64,000 nt of DNA, taken from assembly GCF_901709675.1 (NCBI RefSeq), contig NC_051104.1, positions 6,741,501 through 6,805,500 of the forward strand, in the 5' to 3' direction. Below the pieces are notes generated by a model. That model had not been told where the DNA came from. It saw nothing but the letters and a program-made list of their open reading frames with translations, and did not search any database. Below are positions 39,665 to 51,259 of the stretch, piece after piece (the stretch's first letter is position 1; the number at the start of each line of letters is the position of its first letter). The position numbers and the translations under genes are program-made. Source of the DNA: Syngnathus acus. Taxonomy: Eukaryota; Chordata; Actinopteri; Syngnathiformes; Syngnathidae.

Positions 39665-42074
39665 CCTGGTGCTCTCCTTCTGCGACGATGAAGTGACTCC
39701 GAATTATGGGGCAAGGACGCACAAGGAGGGAAAAGACAGAACTGAGAGTTGTTTTAAGACCCAAATGACTGCTCTGTTGTAATTGAAACGAATCAATTAA
39801 ATCAGGCTATCGAGAGGGATCACATGAGCTGCTCTTTTTCATAGAAAAACAAACCAAAAAGAAGACTATTCATACATTCCAGTGTGTAAAAGGTAGACGA
39901 GCTGATGGAACGAGGAAAGTTCATGCAATCTGAACCCCAATTTTGTGGTGTTGGATGGGATTCTATTCAAGAACCCAAAACTGTCATAAATGTATTGAAC
40001 TGCATCCACCGAGTTCCAGGAAGATGATGATTCAATGCCGCCATTCATTAATCTGCAGTCTCACTGAGTCACTTGAAGTTCATGTCGTCTCTGTATGACA
40101 CATTCTTGCAAAGAAATGCTCATCAAAATAACTGTTAGGAATAACTGTTAGGCTGAGTCTTTAAAGATTTTAATGACAGAAGAAATTGAGGCAAAATGTC
40201 AACCTTTCAAACGAACCCAAAAAAGTTACACGTTTGCTTTCTTGATAATAATCACATTCGTATGATTCAGTTAGTTATCATGTTCACGACATCATTTAAT
40301 TATGATAATGAATGGATTGCCACGCAAACGGGGAAAAAAAAGCATTTTTTGTGTTTCATTTCATTATTATTCCTAAATTGTAATTACCGTAATTTTCGGA
40401 CTATAAGTCGCGGTTTTTTTCATAGTTTGGGTGGGGGGGCGACTTATACTCAGGAGCGACTTATATACATATATATGATTTTTTTCACTTTTTTGGGCAT
40501 TTTATGGCTGGTGCGACTTATACTCCGGTGCGACTTATAGTCCGAAAATTACGGTATGGTTGCCCAAATTACTATGATGATGACCTCATGCTCTATTTTG
40601 AAACCTTCCTGTATGACTACTGTAAACAAAACATTTTAGCATTCACAGTAACTTCCCCTTACTATCTCCGATCAATTTGATCTCACTTTAGATACAAAAC
40701 TTCCTGCTGTATGTGAAACTGCGTGACACTATGAAGTCAAAGCGGAACATGGAAATTGAAACCCCCACATCCACAGGTGACACAGCTGTAATTTCAGTGC
40801 TGTGCCAACGTGGATTTTCAGGTGATTTCCACCGCAGGAAGGTCCGGCCGACCCAAATGCCGTAAAAATGAAGATTTGATGTGAAGGCTGCTCACAAGCT
40901 CTTATTTGAAAGCCCTCAGATAAAACCAGACAAGGTACTCATTTATGTCTAATCGAAACAAGTTGCACAGCCCAGCTCGTCTCTCATGTGATGCCCACTG
41001 CAACGTTGGCCAGCTTAAAAATGGGTCCTTGCAGCTGCTGGGAATCCTCCTACGCTTGATGAAAGCCTGCCTGTAAACTGAAAGGCTCGCACAAGAGCTC
41101 AGAAGCCGCGGCCGCACATGTGTAATTAACTGCCTCAGAAAGATTCGGCATCATAAATGGCTCTTTGGTTGTAATTTGCCCATCCCAGAATAGCACAGCT
41201 GACAGAGAGAGGCCACAAAAACACAGGATGGGCGGCAGGCATAGTTTGAAGGGTTGAGATGCAAAAGATTTTAATTTCAGTCAAAATATTCATTGGGTCA
41301 CCCGTTGCAATTCTTTTGATTGTCCCTGTGGCTAACATAAATGGCTGGAATATTCATTCTTCACATATACAGTATGCTTTTTGTCAAAAAAAGTAGGAAT
41401 TAATACATATACAATGCAACTTTGTAAATTTGTTTCAAACAAATTACTATAAACACATATTCCTTATCTTCAGTAAAGCCTGCATGTTAAAACATACTCC
41501 AAATAAAAATAGTTTATCAAATGCATAGCATTTTTCCAAGAGAAACTGCACAGATTGTGCAGTATGAAAACAAAATCATACAAGGAAAGAAAACAAGATT
41601 CGTACCAAAACTGGATGTGTCTCTTTATTATATATATTTATATAAAAAAAAAGTTTTTGGTCTAAGAAAGTTACTCTGAGAAATGCGAGTTCATGTTTTT
41701 CTTCAACAAGTTTTGACATCTCCCTTCTAATGTAGCTAGTAGATTAAATTTCCTACCGTGAAAATATTTTCTTTCATGGCTACAATTTTACAAAGGCTTC
41801 TAAGCATGTCTTCCGCATTGCAGACATTTGGATTTTCCAGACGAGCAAAGTGTCAAATGATCCCTTTTAACTGAAATGTACCTACTATATGTTCTTAATG
41901 AAGCTTCAAATTTGTTTCATGAATCCAATGGTGTATTTTTGACTCGTCGAGATGCCACGGTTCAACATTGGGCTGAAAGCATTTCTTAAACCCTTTTATT
42001 CCAACCAAGAGTTTGTAAAAGATAGATGTTTCGAGAGCATCAGTGTTCATCTGCTTTGGTTTCCATTGTGACAT
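39665..42074. other. Intergenic region, RDH-like gene 2 to tnfrsf11a
   Basis: It should contain the promoter of RDH-like gene 2 at its left end and the 3' untranslated region of tnfrsf11a at its right end (minus-strand AATAAA at 41995-42000, and another near 41624 for a longer form). A short inverted-repeat transposon lies at 40387-40554. No further coding sequence is supported. Confidence 0.6.
40387..40554 (+). mobile_element. MITE with CCGTAATTTTCGGAC termini, short copy
   Basis: It begins CCGTAATTTTCGGACTATAA and ends with the exact reverse complement TTATAGTCCGAAAATTACGG, flanked by TA on both sides as a probable target duplication. The interior repeats the motif GCGACTTATACTC, so the element is built of nested, mutually complementary pieces. 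No coding sequence. A longer relative lies at 42459-43263. The superfamily is not assigned; a TA target would suit Tc1/mariner-type mobilisation. Confidence 0.85.
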
Positions 42075-45000
42075 TCACGCAGTCATTTTTTGGGCCTGCT
42101 TCGTGTCGTCCCGCAATGGCCTCTGGGTAACAAAGTCTCCCACTGACCTCAGGCTACTCTGGAAAAACGAGGCGGTCTCATTGGCCTGCTCTTGGACAGG
42201 ACTTGAGAAGTCATCTTCCAGCGGCGCATCGTCACTTTCGAGAGACGTCTGACCGACGTAAACAACGATGACATCACCGCTGAAGTTCACCACCTGACCG
42301 CTGGAGATGAAGGTCGTGTTGTGATTCCCCGATACTTGACCTATTTGAGACAAAATATAGAATACGATTCAAAACATATCCAAAATTCTGCCTTCGCAAA
42401 GATAACAAAGCAGAGTTTTGATTGACAGTCAGAAAGTTACCTTGATACTATCCAACTACCGTAATTTTCGGACTATAAGTCGCGGTTTTTTTCATAGTTT
42501 GGGTGGGGGGGCGACTTATACTCAGGAGCGACTTATATATGTTTTTTTTCACAAATTTTTACTTGATCATTAACACATCACTTACTTACAAGTATAGTTG
42601 ACCACTTCACATGTTATTTTTAGTATAGTTGATCACTTCACATGCTTTGATATCTTTATCTTGAACATATTCAAAACATGAAAAATAGAGAGAAAAAATC
42701 AAATAAAGTAATTAACACTTTAAAGCGCCATATCCTCTGGACATGTCCTCTGTCACCAGGATGACATAAAGGACGAGAAATTTGATCGATGGATTTAATG
42801 ATTTGGAGTGACACAAATGGTTTGATAATATTGTTGTTTATGTGATAGTTAGTATTTAAAATATAGTTTATATATCGTTGTATGGGCTTGTGGAATAATT
42901 TGAACTGCGGCGCGGCAAACGGCATTGTTGACAAAGGACGATCGATGGATTTAATGAATTGGAGTGACACAGATGGCTTTATAAACGTGTTATTTATGTA
43001 ATAGTTTTTTTTAAATAACTGAATGTTACGTCAGGCCCGTTCTCAGCTCCTCGTTTGTGTTTGTCACGTTAGCATACCGTATCGTTTAGCCTGTTGTTGC
43101 TCGTTCATGTCTGTTCTTGGTGTTGGATTTTGTCGAATAAATTGCCCCCCAAAATGCGACTTATACTCCGGAGCGACTTATATATGTTTTTTTTCACATT
43201 TTTGGGCATTTTATGGCTGGTGCGACTTGTACTCCGGTGCGACTTATAGTCCGAAAATTACGGTACTCATATACTCATTTACATTGAGTTTTTTTTTCTC
43301 ACACACAACATGTGCCATTCTTCATTGACTTTACTGATCTGCATGTTCTAGTTTGGGAAACCCAAGACTACCATCAAGAAAAGGAGTCTCAGAAGAGGAA
43401 GAAATAAGGGTGTTAAATTCTTTCATTTGGTTCAACTTGAGTACAAACCATATTTTGACACACAGGCAGCTGCATCCAAGCAGACCCAATAAACAATACA
43501 CAGCGTCTCTATTTGGGAGCCTTTTTCTCACTTTGAGGTCCCCCCCCCCCACTGTCTGACTTTCCCGCCTACGCATGGAGTCGACCTGTTGTGACTCTCA
43601 CGCACGCACGTAAGCAGCATCAACAGCGTTGACAGAAAACACCGAAAAACACACAAACGGAGCTGCAGCAGACGCAGGCAAACAGCGTCTTTTTCCTGGA
43701 ATAACAGCGTGAGAGGTCCAACTTGAAAATATGTCTTTCCACCACAAGTTTGAAAACAAAGCTCTCTGGAATCTGCTTCTCTTCACCCCATCCAATTTCT
43801 GACAGATTTTTCTGGATGCCCAACAACAGCAACATACTGTAATTTTAAACCGAGCCGAACGCTGACAGAACATCTCTGTAATGTTTTGTTCTTAATCATA
43901 ATTCCTTAATGGCAAGACATCACGTATTCAAGTATATATGGAGCAGGCAGGTGAACTTAAAATGAATTTGCGGGAAGCCCAACTAATGCACGCGTGATGG
44001 GAAATGGTATTTGTTTCATGTGTGTAATTATGGGCTCCCGTCATCAGTGAGAGTCGCACAGATTCGCATGTGTGTGTGCGTGTTTGGTGGATGGGGTTAT
44101 AAAAGTATTACTCAAGCTGTGCACATCTTGCTACAATTAAAGCTGTGGTCACTTTACGCAACCCTATGAAGGTCTGGATAAACAGGAACTCTGTCAATGG
44201 CTCACACTGACGCACACACACACGCATACATATATAACGTGTATCATTCTGGTGGTCTATATTGAGAGAAAAAACATAAGTATCCTAATCCTGTGTGGTC
44301 CAACAATTGGCACAACATATGTATGTATTGAAAGAAAACTCTATTTCAACCTCTACTAGTATATGTTTTATTATCTGAGGTTATGTGATTATCCCACGAG
44401 GACTCTTATTTTAAACAAACGCAATGTCGTTTTTTCGTAGAATAATAGCCCATAAATATTTGGAATCCTAACTTGCTTTAAAAAAAAAAAACTCAAAGCC
44501 ACTAACATAGAAACCAAATATCTATACCTCTCCTGCTGTGTTAATAATGCAACATTTAAATATACGAGTAGATCTCTATTGTGTGTGTAGATTCTGCTTT
44601 AAACCTACTACAGCCTTTCCGTACTTGGAAGTATTATTCATGTCTTTTTTGGCTGCTGTTAGAAATATTAAACAGATGAGCCATGTGAGGCTGCAACTTT
44701 CCAGTAAAAGCCAACATACATTTCATTTCATGTTATTCCTGGTGGACTCTTCCAGTTTTCTGTGGAAATCCAAAACTGTGAGTGTATCAAATGGTGTGCT
44801 GTGTGGCAGAATAGTGAGGTGGCCTACACAAACAGCGCAATGGATCCACCTGGCAAACATAAGCGTGCACACTCACTACCGCATGCATTTTTTTTTTTTT
44901 TAATCGGCCGCAAGTGTAGAAGTTTCAAATAGACATTTTATGTTACGTCATTTAATTGATTCACTTGGCAGAACTAGTCATTTTGAGACATTTTTACCAA

Positions 45001-47260
45001 AACAGTGATATTTAAAGCGTGATACTAGTACTAGAGTTTGTAGGCTCCCTCTTATCTCATATGAAAGAATTACTGAATGAAGACAGAAAAAAAAAAAATC
45101 GGCTTTTACAAACTTTTTCCAGACATGTACTAATTCTACCATGTGTTTATGATTTTGGGTGCAGTTTGCACTTTCTCTTTTCATGAAGCTAAACAAACTA
45201 TCGGTAACCAAAATATTTGCAACATCACTCAGGAAAGTTGTATGTTATTTTTTGAAACATACCTGAGGTAAGAGTTGGTTCTGCAGGCTGACTCTGCAGG
45301 CTTCCAGGGGGACACTCGAGCGCTGTGTCCGCCGACAGGAGTGTTTTTCCTCTGCTGTCCTCCCAGGAGGCTCTGTAGCCTTGCTCCGTATTGGAGGCCT
45401 CCTGAGGCTTTTCTGTGTAGACATCTCCAATCGATGAGGAGGTCTTTAAAGGGCTGACTGAGGTCATCACGGGGGGCCCGCTGTTCTCTGCGGAGGAGGA
45501 ATCTGTGCTTTCCAGTCTGTAATATCCCTTCTGCTTTACTGTTGACATGTCTTTCAGGTGACCTTTGAACTCTGTTTTTGCCCTAGCCTTGCTCAAAGGC
45601 ACACAAAGCTCAGGAACTGAACTTGATGGAGGACTGACCGAGGAAGAGCGATGGAGAGGTGGTGAAAAGGACACAAGAGAGGCAATGCTTTTTTCACTCT
45701 TGACCATGTGTGCGTCGCTGACTCTTGCACTCTTCTCCTCCTCCGGTCTCTTTGTTGCATATAGACCACCGCAGGAGCAAGTCCAGGGGGTCCCTGGACT
45801 GACAGCTTGGCTACAGTCCTCATTCTCCCCGACTTCCAGAGGCTCCCGGACCTGAATGCTGCATATGCAGGAACCCGGCAACAGTGGAGAGACGCTTGTG
45901 AGTTCCTCTTCTTCGGAAACTTCCTCAGGGCCGCCGGAACTTTCGCTCTGTCCCTCTGTCACTGTCTCCCTCTGAGGGCCGTCATTCGCATCGGTGGTCC
46001 TTTCCTGGGGCTGAGGGAGGGAGACGGCAGCGGCTGGAGTGCAGGGGAGTAAGGTGCAAGGGGGCTCGTCACCGGTTTTAGTGTGAGGGGCTTGGCAGAA
46101 GAGTTTGGTTGTCTCACATGGGATGTATTTGAGACCGCCTGCTGCCCCACTTTGGTAAAGAGGGGCCAAAGTCTCCTAAAGCAACAAGGAATAAAAGAAT
46201 TGAATGAATTGTCAAAAATGTCTAAAAGCTACTATCAATCTCAACATGTTCTTACCTGCTGTATCCTGGTCCTTTTCAGGTTCTGAACACATGATCGCAG
46301 ATTAACTGGAAAAAAAAAATCCATTTTACACAGGCTGATGAGATGCCATCTTAAAACCAAATCATAATCAGTTGCGACTTACAAGAGAGTAACTTGAGTT
46401 TGTCTTTATAACAAAAGAGGAAGAGGATGAGGAGACAAAGGATGGTGATGGCTGACAACACTGACACTATCACCCAGGACGGGGCGGCACCTACACGTAG
46501 ATGACATCAGAATTACTTTTATATTCATGTCCTTATTTTCCATGAATTTATGTGATTTTTCCTTACTGGAGACTGGTGGTCCACACACAGCATCGGCTTG
46601 AGCGCTGCCTGCTCGCGTCTCACTCCTGCCCTCTGCCTTACAACTGATGGAGAGAAGGAAAAAATAAAAACACGGTGATTTACAGAAAATAAAAATATTT
46701 ATATGCTAGCCACAGAAATGCAAAGTATTGCAAAATAATGGCTGCCACAAAACTAATATATATGAAGTCACTAAAATGTTGCCACATAAATATACATTGA
46801 GCCATAAATTATGTTTCCTTATACTGTGCCACAAACTTACCACAAAGCATTATTTGTCTCCAAAAAATGTTACATTGTCAATGAAATGCAACTTTTGCCA
46901 CAAAATGCTGGATTAGGTCACTCACTGAGATGATACATATAGAAACCACAGAAATGCTCCGTCACTAAAATGTCGTTCAAACCAAATCAACAATTGGTTG
47001 GCTTTTTCATATTTGGATTGCATTTTATATTTGAAACTAAAGGTGGTACAAGGTAAAGAAAGAATAATAAAAACAACAGCAAATATAGAAATAAAAGCAT
47101 AAAACGGTGTGGCTAAATATCCTACTTGTATGTGTCACATGTATGGCCAGCCAGCTGTGTGAAGATTAATGTGAGGGAAAACCATGTCGCTCCCTCTTCT
47201 ACTTTTGGATGGGAGCACAAGTGGAAAGTGATGTGTGTGATCCAAGGTTGCAGAGGAAGC

Positions 47261-47300
<40 letters not shown>

Positions 47301-50300
47301 TGTTACTCATCGCAGTTGGCTAGCAGCAAGCACACCAACCAATATTTTCTTTTTTTCCGCTCACAATGTCAAACCAACCGTGTGCACTTACTTAGTCCAC
47401 TGTTTGCATTGTTTGGTGTTGTTGTCCGCAGAAAAGAATCCTTTCTTACACGGAACGCAAATCTTCCTTCCATTTCTGGATTCTGTAATATATAGAAGAC
47501 ATGATGTCACTATTAAGTGCGTCTCTTTGGCGGGAGAGGTCTATCTCACCTGGTTCAACCTCGAGTCCATATCCGGGTCGGCAGGAGGGGATCTTCTCAC
47601 AAAACTCACAGTTGATGAGAGAGCACTGGAAGTTGGGAAGACAGCGACAAGGCTCCTCCGCCTCCAGATTTTCCGGCCTGGACATAAAACCTTTCCCTGG
47701 AAATTTAGAATAAAGGTCACCATTTGAAATCGGATAAAAAAGGCATCCTTATCTTCATTCATTTTGGATTCAAAAGAAGCACTCTGCTCGACTGGTCTGC
47801 CTCACAGTTCTGAGGTTTGAATCTCAACTCGGGCCTTCCTGTTAGGAGTTGGCATCTTCTCACCGTGCTTGTGTGGCTTTTCTCCTTGCTCTCTCTTTTT
47901 TTTCTCTCCCACATTCCAAAACCATTTTTATGGATCCGAGCAGCCTATATGTACTGAGTATTTTTACTACCTCATTAAACTTTTTAAATGTTGCGAATAT
48001 ACTCATTACAGATGACATAGTATGGATTTTAGACATCTAAATAAAAAGAACAGTTCTTGAGTTCCTGACCTGCATCACATATTCTCTGCTGGAGGCAACG
48101 GGTCTCTTGGGTCCAGTAGGGCTGGTACTCCCCATGACCACATTTAACACATTTGGTCTGATGGGATTCAGTGCAATCTGAAAAGACACGTAAGCCTGCC
48201 AGGGCCATGAAGAGAGAAAAGGGTTACATCTTAAATTGAATGCACTGCTTCAGCTAAAAAAAAAAAAATGCTAATAATTCAAAGGGTCAATTTAAAAGAC
48301 TGTTACCTGGTTTACACTTATTGCAGCATCTTGTGCCCTTTAAGTACTGCTGTTCGCCACATTGAAGAGACTTGGAGGCTGCGTTCTGAAGATATGACAG
48401 CAAAGAAAATCCGTTTTTCCACAATTCCGTCCAGACATTTTAAGCAATAAAAAAGGAGAAAAATACCAATGTGAGCGTACATTTTTGTTTTAAGGGCCTC
48501 TTTCTCCATAGCCATGTGATCATTGGATATGGTGGTGAGTAATGAGAGGAAGAGGACAAAACGTTTTCCGAGACGTGCCCTGGAATTATTTCCGCAAGCT
48601 CAGAAGTACCTGACCAGAATCCAGACCATCAAACCAAACTCTAGTGGCACCCACTTACAAGAGGAGCCATCTGGAATTGGACAAAAACCTCCATTTGGGT
48701 GAAAGGATTCCTTTTTATTTTTTTAAAATCCCTCTCCATACTCCTTGAAGGATAATATAAAGGAATACATAAACCACAGCAGTAGTTCTGATGATATGAT
48801 TATTTGCAAGTTAAACAGTGGAACATAATTCAAACTTGCTATTTTGAGTTTGTCCAAAATAATCTTCTATTATAATAAAGCTTTCATGATAGGAACAGTG
48901 AGCAGTTTAATATTTGTCAGCAAAATAAAATATTATAATATTTTTATTGTGATTTTTTTTTTCCTGCTCATTAGCACCACTTGCTTTAAAAAGTTTTTTT
49001 TTTTAAGATGAGCAGTTTCTCTGTTCAAATGACTGCAAGGCCTCTTTAAGACTGGGGTCATTGTTTGGTATTAAGTAAGCTTTTATTTTGTTTTTGACTC
49101 TCTAATGAGTTCACAGCCATATTTGAGGTGAACCGTCGACAGTTTGTGGGAACAATGAACGGCAGGAATCCGCTCAAACGCATACCGCAATTGTGCATGT
49201 GAGCCATGTTCCATTCCACTTTTTTTTTTTTGCAGTTTGGCATTAAAGCATCGACATCTCACCGCAATATGTATTGAATCCTTACACATCTTTCCTCTTT
49301 GTCTTATTGTAATGCTGCATGGATTTGATCATTGAGAGAGACTTACAGTAAGGCGATAAATAGGAACAGAAGGCGAAGAACACCCCCCCCCCACTCACAC
49401 ATATGTGCTGTGGGTGAATTTCTTGCCACAGTGCTGAAGCAGTGAGTCTGGCTGTTATGACAGCAATGATGCCAAAACCACAGAGTTTCATCTAAATGCA
49501 GAAAAATACAACCTATAGCCTTACAAATCCAGCCCCTTCAAAAAAGTCCTTCATTCCTTCCACGAATACCCCAACATAGAAAAATGACATTGAAAAAATA
49601 TAGAATAAATGATGTATTAATGCAAGCATCTGTTTTTCCCATCTGCTATTGTCCTTTTCATCTTGGTGCCAAGCAGCTGCAGACCATATGATGGAGTAGG
49701 TGAGGAAAGAAGGATGAATGCAGGATGGAGGGATCAAAGAAGGGTGTAATGGTGAAGAACACTGGTGAGGAAAAAGGGAAGGAAATAGGATGGAAGTAAG
49801 GGTGTAAGGCCAGAAGGTAGAAAGGATGTAAGGAAGGACCGGAAGGAAGGATGCAAGGAAGGAAGGACGGACAGATAGATAGAGAGATCAACCAACTTGG
49901 CAGATGAGTGATAAGTACATGCTAGTGGACTATATGTTTGGAGACACTAAATATAATGTACATTCTTAAGCTTACTTTGTCCAGCCTGTATGATTATAGG
50001 TAACATTTATAGGGCCGACCTCAAAGCTAACTTTATCCTCTGTGTGGTCACACACTGTGAGAACTGTTAGAAGGGCAAAAAGAGGGAGGGAGGGAAAGAA
50101 AACATCCAACGGGTGCAGAAATGTAAAAAGGAACACCTTTCTGGCAGTTTTGTTTAAAAGCCGTAAGCAGGCTTCATGAGATAGCATCAGACCAGAACCA
50201 GAGCATTCCAAGAGAAGGATTTGCATAACGGCCTCAGCAGCCAAAGGCAGGGAGCCAATAAAAGCACCGTTTGACTTTTTGGTCTTTCGAGAGATTCATG

Positions 50301-51259
50301 AGGCTGCAGGAAAATCAACAACCTTGAAAGTTGCCGTGGACTCATTTTGTATATATTTTTAAACATCACACCCCTTTTGGAAAACGGAACATTTCAAATA
50401 GGACAACTTGAATCTGTAACGGGTAGCCAAGCACAAAACTATCCAGTGAGCAGCCGGACGGTAGATAGATGAACAAAGGCCTCAGAAAAGTTACAAGGCA
50501 CATGCATAAATAACTCCAATTACAGCTCGTGTCATTCACTATAATTAGTTTCCACATTTTCATTCCAGCAGCGGCTCGACCTTACACAGGGGTCTTCCAA
50601 TGAATATGGAACAAATTGTACAAAGTGGGTGAAAACCGAGAAAACGGAGGGGAATTCTTCGGGGATCCTGTGAGTCAGTGATTGCACGACTATGGTGAGA
50701 ACAAAACCAAAGACAAAACTTTGCAGCGTCACTTGCAAAACACTTGCGAAAACACCAGGACTGCTTTCTTTTCCCAGGATGCCCTGTCGCTTTGAGCAAA
50801 TGGAACTTTGACAACTGTCCTTCAAAGATATCTGGAGGAGCAGAAAGGAGGTAAGGGGAAAGGAATTGTGGTTACGTTCCAGTCATAATGATGGTGGTGG
50901 TTACTGGAACACAAGGCGTGATAGATAACGGGTGCCTGGCAACCACATCTTGGAAATAGCTGGCTAGAGTTGGATGAAGCATCCCTCTGGACAATGGATA
51001 TGTACACGAAGACATATACATACATATCAAAAAACAAAATGTATATAATATATTTGACCTACCTATTTTTTACATTATGTGTAGATATATTTATTTATTG
51101 ATCTATATATGAATATTAGTGTAAAGACTGAACAAATATTACCTTCTTCACCTTTTCCAAAATGATACTTTCAAAGTGACTTACCTGTGCATGATAGGCA
51201 ACCAGGATGCATGCCATCCAGCATGGGAATATCCACCTTGAGGGAAAGTTTAGTTCCAT
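42075..51259 (-). CDS. tnfrsf11a: TNF receptor superfamily member 11A (RANK)
   Basis: Type I membrane receptor for RANKL; drives NF-kB signalling and osteoclast formation. Minus-strand exons: 51185-51259, 48307-48385, 48070-48195, 47550-47696, 47392-47482, 46567-46643, 46383-46490, 46256-46305, 45263-46175, 42075-42340. All phases agree; the product is 643 residues (human 616). Layout: signal peptide 1-25 ([20 protein letters not shown]), cysteine-rich repeats about 34-190 ([50 protein letters not shown]), membrane segment about 204-226, long cytoplasmic tail. The tail keeps REPLEVGEN (about 361-369, a TRAF6-type P-x-E-x-x-acidic site), GDVIVVYV with the IVVY motif (580-583) and SSPVQEQ (PVQE at 603-606, TRAF2/3/5 type). 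One 913-nt exon carries most of the tail. Exon 3 has two in-frame acceptors; the upstream one preserves cysteine spacing. The relch neighbour agrees with human synteny. Confidence 0.95.
42341..45262. other. Last intron of tnfrsf11a
   Basis: It separates the large cytoplasmic exon from the C-terminal exon. It holds the long inverted-repeat element at 42459-43263, a C tract at 43541-43550 and short CA/GT runs. No coding exon is recognised in it. Confidence 0.6.
42459..43263 (+). mobile_element. Long copy of the CCGTAATTTTCGGAC inverted-repeat element
   Basis: Both ends match the short copy at 40387-40554 almost exactly: left CCGTAATTTTCGGACTATAA with GCGGTTTTTTTCATAGTTTG, right GCGACTTATAGTCCG and AAAATTACGG, flanked by TA. 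About 600 extra bases sit inside. Within them a segment recurs: GATCGATGGATTTAATGA near 42784 and again near 42941, both followed by TTGGAGTGACACA, so an internal tandem duplication of about 157 bases is present. No transposase frame is visible. It may be closer to the ancestral element from which the short form was deleted. Confidence 0.75.
47262..47298. repeat. (GT)n microsatellite
   Basis: About 18 GT units in the tnfrsf11a intron between the exons at 47392-47482 and 46567-46643. Confidence 0.9.
47775..47930 (+). mobile_element. Degraded tRNA-derived SINE-like repeat
   Basis: Contains CTGCCTCACAGTTCTGAGG, GTTTGAATCTC (like a tRNA B box), GGCCTTCCTG, ATCTTCTCACCGTGC and CTCCCACATTCCAAAACCAT in the order found in a very common fish repeat. 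The left end with the A box is eroded. It sits in a tnfrsf11a intron, opposite in direction to the gene. Confidence 0.55.
48386..51184. other. First intron of tnfrsf11a
   Basis: Contains C and T homopolymers near 49205 and 49382 and a purine-rich tract at about 49690-49885 made of GGAAGGAAGGATG-like pieces. No coding exon is supported. A large first intron is usual for this receptor and may hold regulatory elements. Confidence 0.55.

Noticed and set aside
45275-46052. Plus-strand open frames opposite the large tnfrsf11a exon
   Set aside because: They are antisense to a 913-nt coding exon with confirmed frame and phases, and show no family resemblance.
47209-47727. A 172-codon plus-strand open frame
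   Set aside because: It overlaps two tnfrsf11a exons antisense and is extended by a GT microsatellite; it is a shadow frame.
48655-48675. A 12-nt candidate exon in tnfrsf11a intron 1 (CCAG|ATGGCTCCTCTT|GTAAGT)
   Set aside because: The exons on either side already join in phase and preserve the receptor's cysteine pattern, and the extra four residues match nothing in the family.
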